Translations under genes and position numbers: made by a program
The notes under the pieces: generated by a model
What the model was told of the DNA's origin: nothing
Databases searched by the model: none
The model's input: only the letters and a program-made list of their open reading frames with translations
Part shown: positions 33,439 to 41,517 of the stretch, one piece after another
How the letters are laid out: the number at the start of each line of letters is the position of its first letter
How positions within the stretch are numbered: the stretch's first letter is position 1
Source of the DNA: Yinghuangia seranimata
Lineage (GTDB): Bacteria > Actinomycetota > Actinomycetes > Streptomycetales > Streptomycetaceae
Direction: 5' to 3'
Assembly (NCBI RefSeq): GCF_029953285.1
Contig: NZ_JASAOI010000052.1
Location: forward strand, 62,001-126,000
Length of the DNA: 64,000 bases

Positions 33439-33585
33439 ACAGTAAAACTTTCGTGCGCCCGACCGCCACCCAACCGCCGCGTGTTCGTGACTGGCCCCGC
33501 GCCAAATGACCCGGCCGCGCTCCCGGACCGGGCGGGAGCGGATATGCGGTGGCTCCCCGGAGGGTCGCGCGGAGAGACTGCCGGG

Positions 33586-34494
33586 GTGACGCTGCACGAG
33601 AACGAGGTCCCGGTCGACGAGGCGCTGGTCAGGGCGCTGCTGGAGGCGCAGCGCCCGGAGTGGTCCGGCCTGCCGCTCGCGCCCGCGGGCGCGGGGACCG
33701 ACAACACGATGTACCGGCTGGGCGACGACCTGCTGGTGCGGCTGCCGCGCACCGCGGGCAACGCGGGGGCCGTGCGGAAGGAGCAGACGTGGCTGCCCCG
33801 CCTGGCACCGCACCTCCCGCGGCGGATCCCCGAACCGGTCCACGCCGGCACGCCCGCCGAAGCGTTCCCGCTGGCCTGGTCGGTCTACCGGTGGATCGAC
33901 GGCGCCGAACCGGGCCCGGACACGGTCGCGGACTGGGCCGCCTTCGGTGCCGACCTGGCGGCGTTCGTCACCGACCTGCACGGCGTCGACCTCATGGGGG
34001 CCACGCGCGCGGACGACCTCAGCTGGTACCGCGGCGGCACGCTCGGGCCCTGCGACGCGTGGGTGAGCCGGGACTTCGACGCCTGCCGGGCCGTCGCGGG
34101 CGCCGATCTCGACGTCGACACCCTCGAACGCCTGTGGCGCGCCGCGCTCGCGCTGCCCGAGCCCGCGGGACCGCACGGGTGGCTCCACGGCGACCTCAAG
34201 CCGACCAACCTCCTGGTCCGGGACGGCGGGCTCCACGCGGTCATCGACTTCGGCGGCCTGTCGGTCGGCTTCCCCGACGCCGAGCACGCGACCGTCTGGG
34301 ACCTGCCGCCGCAGGCGCGGCGGGCGTACTGGGACGCACTGGGCCTCGACGAGGCGACGTGGACCCGCGCTCGGGCGTGGGCGATCGCGGTGGCGGTCAG
34401 CGGGCTCGCGTACTACCGGGACACGTTCCCCGCGTTCGCGGCCGAGTGCCGGGCCAGGCTCGACGCGGTCCTCGCGGACGCCGCGACACGCTGA
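33586..34494 (+). CDS. Aminoglycoside/choline phosphotransferase-like kinase
   Basis: A 302-residue APH-family protein. ATP-side elements include GTDNTMYRLGDDLLVRLPRT with the binding Lys/Arg region, the Brenner motif WLHGDLKPTNLLVRDG supplies catalytic Asp and Asn, and VIDFGGLSVG is the metal-binding DFG-like segment. Similar proteins in actinomycetes phosphorylate small molecules; aminoglycoside resistance cannot be assumed. GTG 33586 with an upstream GGAGAG was chosen; ATG 33544 is an alternative. Confidence 0.87.
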   Translation: MTLHENEVPVDEALVRALLEAQRPEWSGLPLAPAGAGTDNTMYRLGDDLLVRLPRTAGNAGAVRKEQTWLPRLAPHLPRRIPEPVHAGTPAEAFPLAWSVYRWIDGAEPGPDTVADWAAFGADLAAFVTDLHGVDLMGATRADDLSWYRGGTLGPCDAWVSRDFDACRAVAGADLDVDTLERLWRAALALPEPAGPHGWLHGDLKPTNLLVRDGGLHAVIDFGGLSVGFPDAEHATVWDLPPQARRAYWDALGLDEATWTRARAWAIAVAVSGLAYYRDTFPAFAAECRARLDAVLADAATR

Positions 34495-34558
34495 ACCGGC
34501 GCGGCGCCTGGGTGGGCGACGGCACGGTGCGGGCGACCGCCCGTCCGACCGCCGCGCG

Positions 34559-36694
34559 TCACGCCTTCTGCTCGCCGGTCTTCTGGCCGAGCACGAGCCG
34601 GCCCGTCGCCTCCGCGTCGCCACGCCGGTAGGTGAACGGCACGGACTCACCCGGGCGGTGGGTTCCCATCGCGCTGAACAGGCTCTGGGGCGACGTCAGG
34701 GCCAGGTCGCCGAACTTCGTGATCACGTCGCCTTCGCGGAGGCCCGCCTTCTGCGCGGGGCCGCCCGAGGAGACGGCGGGTGAGGTGCCGTCGCCCTTGA
34801 TCTTCGCCGCGTCGCTCGTGTCGAGGTCGAGCGAGGCGCCCAGCAGCGGGTACTGCGGCGTGCCACCGCGGATCAGCGCGTCGGCCTCCCACTTCGCGTC
34901 GTTGATCGGGACGGCGTAGGCGGAGTCGCCGTCCAGCCCGGTGGTGATGTAGTGGATCGCCGTGATCATGCCGATCACCCGTCCCTGCGCGTCGAAGACG
35001 GGAGCGCCGGCCGCGTGCAACGGGACGGCTTGGCTCAGCACGAGTGCGCTGACGTACGAGACCGCGGTGGTGTCCGCCGCAATGACGGGCACGTTCTTGC
35101 CTCCGACGGTCTGCTTGACGACCTTCGGCGGGTAGCCCGGCTGGGCGGGGACGACGGTTCCCGTCGAGCAGCTGTCGCGGGCCGCGACCGCCGAGCTGTC
35201 GCCGAGCCGCGGCGGCTTATGTGTCGCGGCGCCGGTGGTCTTGAGGACGGCGACGTCGTAGCCCGCGGCGCGTCCGACGATGGTGGCCGGGGCCCTCGTC
35301 CCGTCGGCGAATCCGACCTTGAGGTCGACTCCGGCCGCGGTCGCGGGGGCGATGACACGGGCGCTGGTGAGGACGTGGCCTTCGGCGTCGAGGAGGAAGC
35401 CGAGTCCGGACGGCTCCGTCGCGCCGCCGATCAGGATCGACACCGCGCCCGCCATGGCGTCGAGGGCGGGATCGCCGGACGCGCCTTGGGCGGGCCCGCT
35501 TTGGCCGGCGTTGTCGGTGCCGGCGTCGGTGCCGGCGTCGGCGCCTGGGTCGTCGTCGCGGTCGAGCAGCAGCGCCGCGGCGGTGCCGCCCCCGGCGACC
35601 ACCGCGACCGCGCCGGCCGCGAGCCACAGGGCGCGACGCCGGCTGACGGGCGTGCCGGGCGTCCCGGGCGAGCCGCGGTCGTCGAACCGCGGTGTCCGGT
35701 ACGCGCGGTCGGGCGCCGTGAGCCGTACGGCCTCGGCGTAGGACGGTGGGACGTGGGGGCGCACATCCGGCGGCGGCACGTCCGACGGCACCGCGGCGGG
35801 TGGCGCCGGGCGGGGCGGCGGCATGTCGTGTGTCACCGCGCCCACCACGGCGTCGCCCCAGGCGTGGCCGGGTGCGCTGTCCTCGCGGCCCATCGCCTCG
35901 AGCCGGACCGCCACCTCGCTCGCCGCGGCGGGTCGTTCCGCAGGGTCCTTGGCCAGCAGTCGCATCACCAGCGCGTCGAGTGCCGCCGGAACACCTCGGC
36001 GCCGCTCCCCCGGCGGTGTCGGCGCCTTCCTCAGATGGGCGTTCATCATCGAGACCGGCCCGGTGGCCTGGAACGGCGTGCTGCCGGTGAGGAGTTCGTG
36101 CAGGACGCAGCCGAGCGAGTACAGGTCGGAGCGGCCGTCGCCGGGCTGTTCGTCGAAGCGCTCCGGCGCCATGTAGGCCAGCGTGCCCATCACCTGGCTG
36201 GCGCCGCTGCTGGTGGCGGCCATGAAGCGGGCGATGCCGAAGTCGAGGACCTTGACGGTCCCGCGTGTAGTCAGCATCAGGTTGGCGGGCTTGAGGTCGC
36301 GGTGCACGATCCCGGCGTCGTGGGCGGCGGCCAGCGCGGCCGCGGTCTCGGCGGCCCAGCGGACGGCGACCGGTACAGGGGGCGGGCCGTCCTGCCGCAG
36401 TACGGCGGCCAGGTCGCGGCCGTCCACGAACTCCATGACCAGGAACAGCGTTCCGTCGTCCGCGTCGTGGCCGAGGTCGTGGAGGGTGACCACGCCGGGG
36501 TGGTTGAGGCCGCCCGCGGTGCGGGCCTCGCGGCGGAAAAGGTCGACGGCGCCGCCGTCCTGCCGGTCGTACGGGAGCAGCTTCACGGCGACCCGTCGGC
36601 CGATCAGCGTGTCCTGGGCGGCCCACACCTCGCCCATGCCGCCGCGCCCCACGAGCGCGACGAGTTCGTACCGTCCCGCGATCACGCGCGCCAT
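34559..36694 (-). CDS. Membrane Ser/Thr kinase with pseudo-HtrA and PDZ
   Basis: A 711-residue fusion. Residues 1-270 are a Hanks-type kinase: glycine loop GRGGMG (16-21), Lys38 in AVKLL, catalytic HRDLKPAN (131-138), DFG at 151-153, and MAPERF. A proline-rich linker and one membrane helix (about 357-380) follow. The exported part has an HtrA-like trypsin fold (GFLLDAEGHVLTSARVI, YDVAVLK) and a PDZ domain (SSGGPAQKAGLREGDVI). In the protease half the catalytic His is Arg (TSARV) and the GNSGGP Ser is missing (AAGAPVFD); only the Asp remains. It should be a signalling kinase with a non-catalytic sensor. Divergent from a WXG100 gene. Confidence 0.92.
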   Translation of the reverse strand: MARVIAGRYELVALVGRGGMGEVWAAQDTLIGRRVAVKLLPYDRQDGGAVDLFRREARTAGGLNHPGVVTLHDLGHDADDGTLFLVMEFVDGRDLAAVLRQDGPPPVPVAVRWAAETAAALAAAHDAGIVHRDLKPANLMLTTRGTVKVLDFGIARFMAATSSGASQVMGTLAYMAPERFDEQPGDGRSDLYSLGCVLHELLTGSTPFQATGPVSMMNAHLRKAPTPPGERRRGVPAALDALVMRLLAKDPAERPAAASEVAVRLEAMGREDSAPGHAWGDAVVGAVTHDMPPPRPAPPAAVPSDVPPPDVRPHVPPSYAEAVRLTAPDRAYRTPRFDDRGSPGTPGTPVSRRRALWLAAGAVAVVAGGGTAAALLLDRDDDPGADAGTDAGTDNAGQSGPAQGASGDPALDAMAGAVSILIGGATEPSGLGFLLDAEGHVLTSARVIAPATAAGVDLKVGFADGTRAPATIVGRAAGYDVAVLKTTGAATHKPPRLGDSSAVAARDSCSTGTVVPAQPGYPPKVVKQTVGGKNVPVIAADTTAVSYVSALVLSQAVPLHAAGAPVFDAQGRVIGMITAIHYITTGLDGDSAYAVPINDAKWEADALIRGGTPQYPLLGASLDLDTSDAAKIKGDGTSPAVSSGGPAQKAGLREGDVITKFGDLALTSPQSLFSAMGTHRPGESVPFTYRRGDAEATGRLVLGQKTGEQKA

Positions 36695-36880
36695 GCCGCT
36701 CCCCGTCGTGCGCCGCTGCCTCGTCGAACCTCCCACACGTCCTCCTGCCGTGGCAGGGCAACGGCCGAAATCGGGGCCGCACCGGCCCGTTGGCGATTTT
36801 GCCGCCTTGATCTGGCCGCGGCGCCCGTGCAAGCATCCGTTTGATTCATACGCTTGATTGATTTCTTTACGGGGGTCGGG
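36695..36880. promoter_or_regulatory. Divergent kinase/WXG promoter region
   Basis: A 186-bp gap whose right end (36838-36870) is strikingly AT-rich. On the + strand TTGATT (36841-36846), 17 bp and TCTTTA (36864-36869) form a weak promoter, with GGGGGTCGGG before the WXG100 ATG as ribosome site. TTGATT occurs again at 36854-36859. A shared control region for both directions is plausible. No perfect dyad was seen. Confidence 0.45.
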
Positions 36881-37183
36881 ATGACGGACTACGCCGTTTC
36901 CCTGGACGAACTGACCAAACTGCTCAACGGCGTCGCGCAGAGCTCGGACACCATGCGCACCGCCGCCGACCAGATGAAGTCGGCGCAGGAAGCCGACCTC
37001 GGCCACAAGAAGCTGGACGGTGCGTGCGAGCACTTCCGCTCCGAGTGGGGCGAGGGCATCAGCAAGCTGAAGAAGGCCGCGGACGACGTCCACGAGGCGC
37101 TGGAGAAGATCAGCAAGCAGTACGGGGACGCCGAGCAGATGCTCAAGCAGGCGCTGACCGCCCAGCAGAAGCAGGGCGGCTGA
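36881..37183 (+). CDS. WXG100-family protein (ESX-like)
   Basis: Exactly 100 residues, the length that names the family. It is wholly helical, with the turn motif at FRSEWGEGISKLKKAAD near the middle (W-G-E in place of strict W-x-G), an amphipathic first helix SLDELTKLLNGVAQSSDTMR and a second helix ending QALTAQQK. No signal peptide, as expected for type VII secretion substrates. The next gene begins 3 bp after its stop and carries its own WTGKAANEF motif, so the pair could form an ESX-type heterodimer. No secretion ATPase is present in the window. Confidence 0.8.
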   Translation: MTDYAVSLDELTKLLNGVAQSSDTMRTAADQMKSAQEADLGHKKLDGACEHFRSEWGEGISKLKKAADDVHEALEKISKQYGDAEQMLKQALTAQQKQGG

Positions 37184-37186
37184 CGC

Positions 37187-38425
37187 ATGGCCCCCAACGG
37201 AAACTGGCCCGGCCTCGGCTTCGACCCGGCGCCCGGCAACCCGGCGGCCATCGGCGCCCTCAACACCCAGCTGACCAACGCCGCGACGACGCTCACCGAC
37301 GCGCACGGCCGCCTCAAGGCGGTCCTCGACGGCACCGGCGTGTGGACCGGCAAGGCCGCCAACGAGTTCAAGGAGCACGCCGGCAAACTGCCCGAACAGC
37401 TCGACAAGGCCGCCCAGTCGCTCCAGAAGGCGCTCGGCATCCTGCGCTCGTGGGACACCGACCTGACGGCGTGGCAGACCACCGCGAAGGGCTACGAGGC
37501 CAACGCCGTCGAGGCCCGCACCAAGGTGTCGCAGGCCGAGACCGCGTACCAGAACGCGAGCAACGCGCCGGACCTCAAGCTCGAGGGCAAGCACTTCGAC
37601 ACCGACGAGGCCAAGAACGCCGCGCAGAACAAGTACGACACGGCCAAGCGCGAGCTGATCGCCGCCCACGACAAGGTCGGTGCCGCGCAGAAGGCGCTGC
37701 AGGACATCATCGACGACGCGAAGCGCCTGCAGGACACCCACGACGACACGGGTGACAAGCGGGCCAAGGAACTCAAGGACGCCGCGGACGACTTCGCGCC
37801 GCCGCACCCGAGCTTCTGGTCGAAGCTCGGGAACTGGTTCAAGGACCACGGCGCCGACCTGCTGACCGTCGCCGCCACCGTGCTGGGCATCGCGGCGATC
37901 TTCTTCCCCGTGCTGGCACCGTTCGCGATCATCGTGAGCCTGCTCGCGTTCACCGCGCACACCACCCAGTTCGCGCTCGAAGGCAAGCTGTGGCCGCCCA
38001 GTTGGGACACGTACGGGACGCTCGGCGGCGACCTGCTCGGCGCGATCCCCGGCATCGGGCCGCTCAAGGCCGGGTTCAAGGCGAGCGAGGGCCTCGAGGG
38101 CGCGCTCAAGGCCGCGAAGGTCTGGAAGACGTTCCGGTACCAGTCGATCCTGGCCAACCCGGTCAACCCGCTCTTCCGGCTCACCGAGAACAAGTTCGTC
38201 GGCCTCGCCACGCGGGCGGGCCTGACCGACCCGCGGTTCAAGGTGCAGTTGGGCCAGGCCGCCGTGCACACGGCGGTCTCGGGGCTGATCGCGACCCCGT
38301 CGGTGATCAAGCTCTGGTCCGACGACCCCACCGTGCAGAAGCTCGACGGCATCGGCACCCATGTCGGCAACGGGCTGGGCACCGTGGGCAACCTGCTCGA
38401 CAAGTTCGCCAAGGTCCCGGTGTAG
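37187..38425 (+). CDS. WXG/coiled-coil membrane protein, putative T7SS substrate
   Basis: A 412-residue protein. Residues 1-100 resemble a WXG/LXG secretion domain: a two-helix pattern broken by VWTGKAANEF. A long coiled coil follows (about 100-205; repeated AAxxKYDTAKRELIAAHDK heptads). Then comes a hydrophobic segment at about 226-263 (LLTVAATVLGIAAIFFPVLA) able to form one hairpin of two helices, and a 150-residue C-terminal region with GTLGGDLLGAIPGIGPLKAG. No nuclease or other toxin motif is seen. It could insert in membranes or be a pore-type effector. Function unknown. Confidence 0.82.
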   Translation: MAPNGNWPGLGFDPAPGNPAAIGALNTQLTNAATTLTDAHGRLKAVLDGTGVWTGKAANEFKEHAGKLPEQLDKAAQSLQKALGILRSWDTDLTAWQTTAKGYEANAVEARTKVSQAETAYQNASNAPDLKLEGKHFDTDEAKNAAQNKYDTAKRELIAAHDKVGAAQKALQDIIDDAKRLQDTHDDTGDKRAKELKDAADDFAPPHPSFWSKLGNWFKDHGADLLTVAATVLGIAAIFFPVLAPFAIIVSLLAFTAHTTQFALEGKLWPPSWDTYGTLGGDLLGAIPGIGPLKAGFKASEGLEGALKAAKVWKTFRYQSILANPVNPLFRLTENKFVGLATRAGLTDPRFKVQLGQAAVHTAVSGLIATPSVIKLWSDDPTVQKLDGIGTHVGNGLGTVGNLLDKFAKVPV

Positions 38426-38433
38426 GAGGAGCC

Positions 38434-39126
38434 GTGGAACTGTCCGATCAGGGGCGGCACGTGCCGCTGTGGTTCGAACTGCCCGAGGGCTTCGTCGCCG
38501 TCGACCTCGACGAGGACCCCGAGACCCGCGACGCGCGCGTCGCCGAGATGACCGCCCGCCTCGCCGGCGACGCCGCGACCCCCGACCAGGTCGACCTGTT
38601 CGTGGCCGGCACCGGCATGGGGCTGGCCCGCATGCGGCGGGCCGGTCTGACGCACATGTCCTCGCTGCTGGCCACGACCGAGGACGGCGGGCTGACGACG
38701 GCGATGCTCACCGTCATGGTCACCGACTCCGAACGCCCCAACCCGCGCACCTTCGCGCGGGACAACGTCGGCGCGTTCGGCGACGAGGGCCCGAGCCGCC
38801 AGGTCGGCGTCGTCGACCTGCCGTGCGGCGAGGCGATCGCCGTGTTCGAGCTGCTGGAGTCCACCACCAAGGGGATCATGTTCGGCGTCGCGGAGGACGT
38901 CGTCCAGTGCTTCGCGCAGGCGCAGGTGATCGTGGCGTTCCCGCAGGACATGAAGATCGCGGTCTTCACCCTGGCCACCCCGGACCTGGAGAACTGCGAC
39001 GACCTCCTGGCGGTCTTCGCGGAGATCTGCAAGACCATCACCTTCACCCGCCCCGCGGAACGCCCGGACGGCACGGCCGACCCGGCGGCGAAGGTGCTCG
39101 GGAACATCACCTCCGTGCTGGGCTGA
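38434..39126 (+). CDS. Unknown protein linked to WXG pair
   Basis: A 230-residue protein from GTG 38434, with AGGAGGA 4 nt upstream and only 8 bp after the preceding stop. It is acidic, with no signal peptide or membrane segment. It begins RHVPLWFELPEGFVAVDL and alternates strands and helices (AVFELLESTTKGIMFGVAED, IVAFPQDMKIAVFTLATPDL), suggesting two related alpha/beta lobes. The position after two WXG-like genes fits a chaperone or immunity role, but this is inference from context only. Confidence 0.78.
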   Translation: MELSDQGRHVPLWFELPEGFVAVDLDEDPETRDARVAEMTARLAGDAATPDQVDLFVAGTGMGLARMRRAGLTHMSSLLATTEDGGLTTAMLTVMVTDSERPNPRTFARDNVGAFGDEGPSRQVGVVDLPCGEAIAVFELLESTTKGIMFGVAEDVVQCFAQAQVIVAFPQDMKIAVFTLATPDLENCDDLLAVFAEICKTITFTRPAERPDGTADPAAKVLGNITSVLG

Positions 39127-39128
39127 GT

Positions 39129-40058
39129 TCAGTCGCGGCGGCTTGGACTCGCGGTCACCGCAACGGTGTTCGCGGCCACGATGACGGTCACCGCGAGCCA
39201 TGCCGCCGCGTCGAGGCGCTGTCCGAGGACCACGAGCCCCACCAGCGCGGCGAAGAGGGGATTCACGCTCATGAACACGCCGAAGAACCGCGCCGGAACG
39301 CGCCGCAGCGCGAGTACGTCGGCCAGGTACGGGACCGCGGAGGACAGCAGCCCGGCGGCCACCGCGTACCCGAGCGCGGCCGCGGTGGGCGGACGGTGCC
39401 ACAGCACCAGCGCGCCGACGGGCAGGTACAGCAGGGCGGACACGGCCCCGGCGGCGGCCGGGCCCTGGAGGCCGGGCAGGGTGCGCCCGAGCGTGCGGTT
39501 CAGCACGATGTACGAGCCCCAGCACACGGCCGCGAGCAGCGCCGACGCGATGCCGGCGTAGTCGGTGGACGGCGTTGGGCGGGTCAGCACCACGACGGCG
39601 CCCCCGACCGCCACCGCGCACAGCGCGTCGACGCGCCGCCGGGAGGCGGCCAGCGCGATCGTCAGCGGGCCGAGGAACTCCAGGGTGACGGCGAGCCCGA
39701 GACCGACGCGGTCGACGGCGACGTACAACGACAGGTTCATCGTGGCGAACACCAGCGCCAGGCCCAGCACCGGACGCCACTGCGCCGCGGTGAACGCCCT
39801 GGGCCTAGGGCGGCCCGCGGCCCACAGCACGGCGGCGGCCATCCACTGGCGCACCGCGACGACCCCGACCGGGCCCAGCACGGGGAACGCGAGCGCGGCC
39901 ATCGACGCGCCGACCTGGTTCGACAGGCCGCTGCCGAGCATGAGGGCGACCCCGCCGGCGCGCTGCCGCGTGTGACCGGGCGCCGCCTCGGCGGGTGCCG
40001 CGTCGACGGGTGCGGCGGGTATGCGCGGGGCGGCGCGCGGGGTCTCCTCCAGCGTCAT
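39129..40058 (-). CDS. EamA-family (RhtA-like) transporter
   Basis: A 309-residue protein with about ten membrane helices in two EamA halves. Landmarks are QVGASMAALAFPVLGPVGVVAVRQW in the first and AGIASALLAAVCWGSYIVLNRTLG in the second, plus FFGVFMSVNPLFAALVGLVVLGQ, a family hallmark. RhtA-type proteins export amino acids such as threonine and homoserine; the true substrate is unknown. It is divergent from a LysR regulator through a 16-bp direct repeat pair. CACTGT lies 6 nt before its ATG. Confidence 0.9.
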   Translation of the reverse strand: MTLEETPRAAPRIPAAPVDAAPAEAAPGHTRQRAGGVALMLGSGLSNQVGASMAALAFPVLGPVGVVAVRQWMAAAVLWAAGRPRPRAFTAAQWRPVLGLALVFATMNLSLYVAVDRVGLGLAVTLEFLGPLTIALAASRRRVDALCAVAVGGAVVVLTRPTPSTDYAGIASALLAAVCWGSYIVLNRTLGRTLPGLQGPAAAGAVSALLYLPVGALVLWHRPPTAAALGYAVAAGLLSSAVPYLADVLALRRVPARFFGVFMSVNPLFAALVGLVVLGQRLDAAAWLAVTVIVAANTVAVTASPSRRD

Positions 40059-40083
40059 GGCACCACAGTGGGCCGTGCACGCC

Positions 40084-40128
40084 TATACGCAAAATGCATC
40101 CGCGTCGCGATCTATACGCTGGACGCAT
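40084..40128. promoter_or_regulatory. Direct-repeat LysR control site
   Basis: TATACGCAAAATGCAT (40084-40099) and TATACGCTGGACGCAT (40113-40128) share TATACGC-N5-GCAT and are 29 bp apart, just under three helical turns. The first overlaps the -35 region of the leftward EamA gene. The second overlaps the -10 and start codon of the LysR gene, so occupancy would repress the regulator. This pattern fits a LysR tetramer; binding is inferred. Confidence 0.65.
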
Positions 40129-41029
40129 GGACCGGAACGCCTCCCCACCCGATGCCGCCGCGCTGGAGCTGAAGCAGCTGCGCTGCCTGGTGGCCGTGGT
40201 CGACCTGGGGAGCTTCACCGACGCGGCGTTGGAGCTCGGCGTCTCGCAGGCCGCGGTGTCGCGGAATGTGCTCGCCCTCGAGCGCGTCCTCGGCGTGCGG
40301 GTGCTGCACCGCACGAGCCGCACGGTCGCCCCCACGACGGCCGGCGTGCAGGTGCTCGCCCGCGCCCGGACCCTGCTGGCCGGCGTCGACGAACTGGTCG
40401 CCGAGGCCTCCGGAGGCCACGCCCGTCTGCACATCGGGCACGCCTGGTCCGCGTTCGGCCGCCACACGACCGAGTTCCAACGGCGCTGGCACGAACGGCA
40501 CCCGTCCACCGAGCTGCGGCTGATCCGGCACAACACGTCCACCGGAGGGCTCGCGGAAGGCCTGTGCGACCTCGCGGTCGTGCGTGGGGACATCGACCTG
40601 CGCCCGTGGTCGCACGCGCTGGTCGGCCACGAGCCGCGCTGTGTCGCGCTCGCCTCGGACGATCCGTGGGCCGCGCGGCGCGCCGTCCGCCTGGGCGAGG
40701 TCGCGGCACGCACCCTCGTCGTCGACCGCCGCACGGGCACCACCACGCTCGACCTGTGGCCGGCGGACGCCCGCCCGGCCGTCGAGCACACCAGCGACAT
40801 CGACGACTGGCTGGCCGCGATCGCCACCGGGCGCTGCGTGGGCGTGACCCCGCAGGGAACCGCCGCACAGTACCGGCGGGACGGCATCACCTACCGCCCG
40901 CTCCGCGACGCCGCCCCGGTCGCCGTCCACCTGATCTGGCGCCGCCACGACCCGCACCCGGCCACGCACGCGGCGGTGGCGCTGGCGATGGAGCTGTACG
41001 GCGGGACGGGCCCGCTGCCAAACAGGTGA
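40127..41029 (+). CDS. LysR-family transcriptional regulator
   Basis: A 300-residue LysR protein. The DNA-binding domain reads LKQLRCLVAVVDLGSFTDAALELGVSQAAVSRNVLALERVLG followed by LHRTSRTVAPTTAG; the rest is a periplasmic-binding-like effector domain with a GHARLHIGHAW linker strand. Divergent from the EamA exporter, a very common LysR/exporter arrangement, so it most likely controls export of its effector. Autorepression is suggested by a repeat covering its own start codon. Confidence 0.9.
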   Translation: MDRNASPPDAAALELKQLRCLVAVVDLGSFTDAALELGVSQAAVSRNVLALERVLGVRVLHRTSRTVAPTTAGVQVLARARTLLAGVDELVAEASGGHARLHIGHAWSAFGRHTTEFQRRWHERHPSTELRLIRHNTSTGGLAEGLCDLAVVRGDIDLRPWSHALVGHEPRCVALASDDPWAARRAVRLGEVAARTLVVDRRTGTTTLDLWPADARPAVEHTSDIDDWLAAIATGRCVGVTPQGTAAQYRRDGITYRPLRDAAPVAVHLIWRRHDPHPATHAAVALAMELYGGTGPLPNR

Positions 41030-41090
41030 ACCCGCGCCTCCCCCACCCCCTGACCCCGCGTCGTACAACCCGGCGGCTTACGGTCGCCCC

Positions 41091-41423
41091 ATGAGGCTGA
41101 CACAGACGATGATCACTGTGGACTGCGCGGACCCCCGCGGGCTGGCCGACTGGTGGGCCACCGCGATCGGAGGCGAAGTCGTGCAGGACTTCGGGGAGTT
41201 CGTGATGCTCGACGCCGAGCCGATCATGATGGGCTTCCAGCGCGTACCCGAACCGCTCGACGGCAAGAACCGCGTGCACATCGACTTCGCCTCGCAGGAC
41301 CGCGTCACCGAGGTCGAGCGGCTCGTCGGACTGGGCGCGACCGTCGTCGCCGAGCACTCGGCCCCGGGGCTGACCTGGAACATCCTCGAGGACCCGGCGG
41401 GCAACGTCTTCTGCGTACGGTGA
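41091..41423 (+). CDS. VOC/glyoxalase-like protein
   Basis: A 110-residue single-domain VOC protein. It opens TQTMITVDCADPRGLADWWA, the first beta-alpha-beta module with its metal-site position occupied by Asp, and ends LTWNILEDPAGNVFCVR, the characteristic Glu-Asp-Pro-x-Gly-Asn strand. Members include dioxygenases, isomerases and antibiotic-binding proteins; the reaction here cannot be assigned. It would need to dimerise to make a full active site. Confidence 0.87.
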   Translation: MRLTQTMITVDCADPRGLADWWATAIGGEVVQDFGEFVMLDAEPIMMGFQRVPEPLDGKNRVHIDFASQDRVTEVERLVGLGATVVAEHSAPGLTWNILEDPAGNVFCVR

Positions 41424-41517
41424 CCCTCGCGCGCCTGGCGGGCCCGCCGACCTCGGCGCCGATTCGGACGAGCACGCCGTTCCGGCGGCACGCCACCGGG
41501 CTGACATGATCGGCGTC

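Noticed and set aside
33586-34494. Aminoglycoside resistance gene
   Set aside because: The APH fold is clear, but the family also covers choline, homoserine and macrolide kinases, and resistance cannot be read from motifs.
36695-38362. Extension of the kinase reading frame leftward-strand upstream through the WXG genes (over 500 codons)
   Set aside because: The extra sequence is antisense to well-formed WXG genes, lacks kinase-family conservation, and the kinase starts naturally at MARVIAGRYEL. It is an open frame due to GC content.
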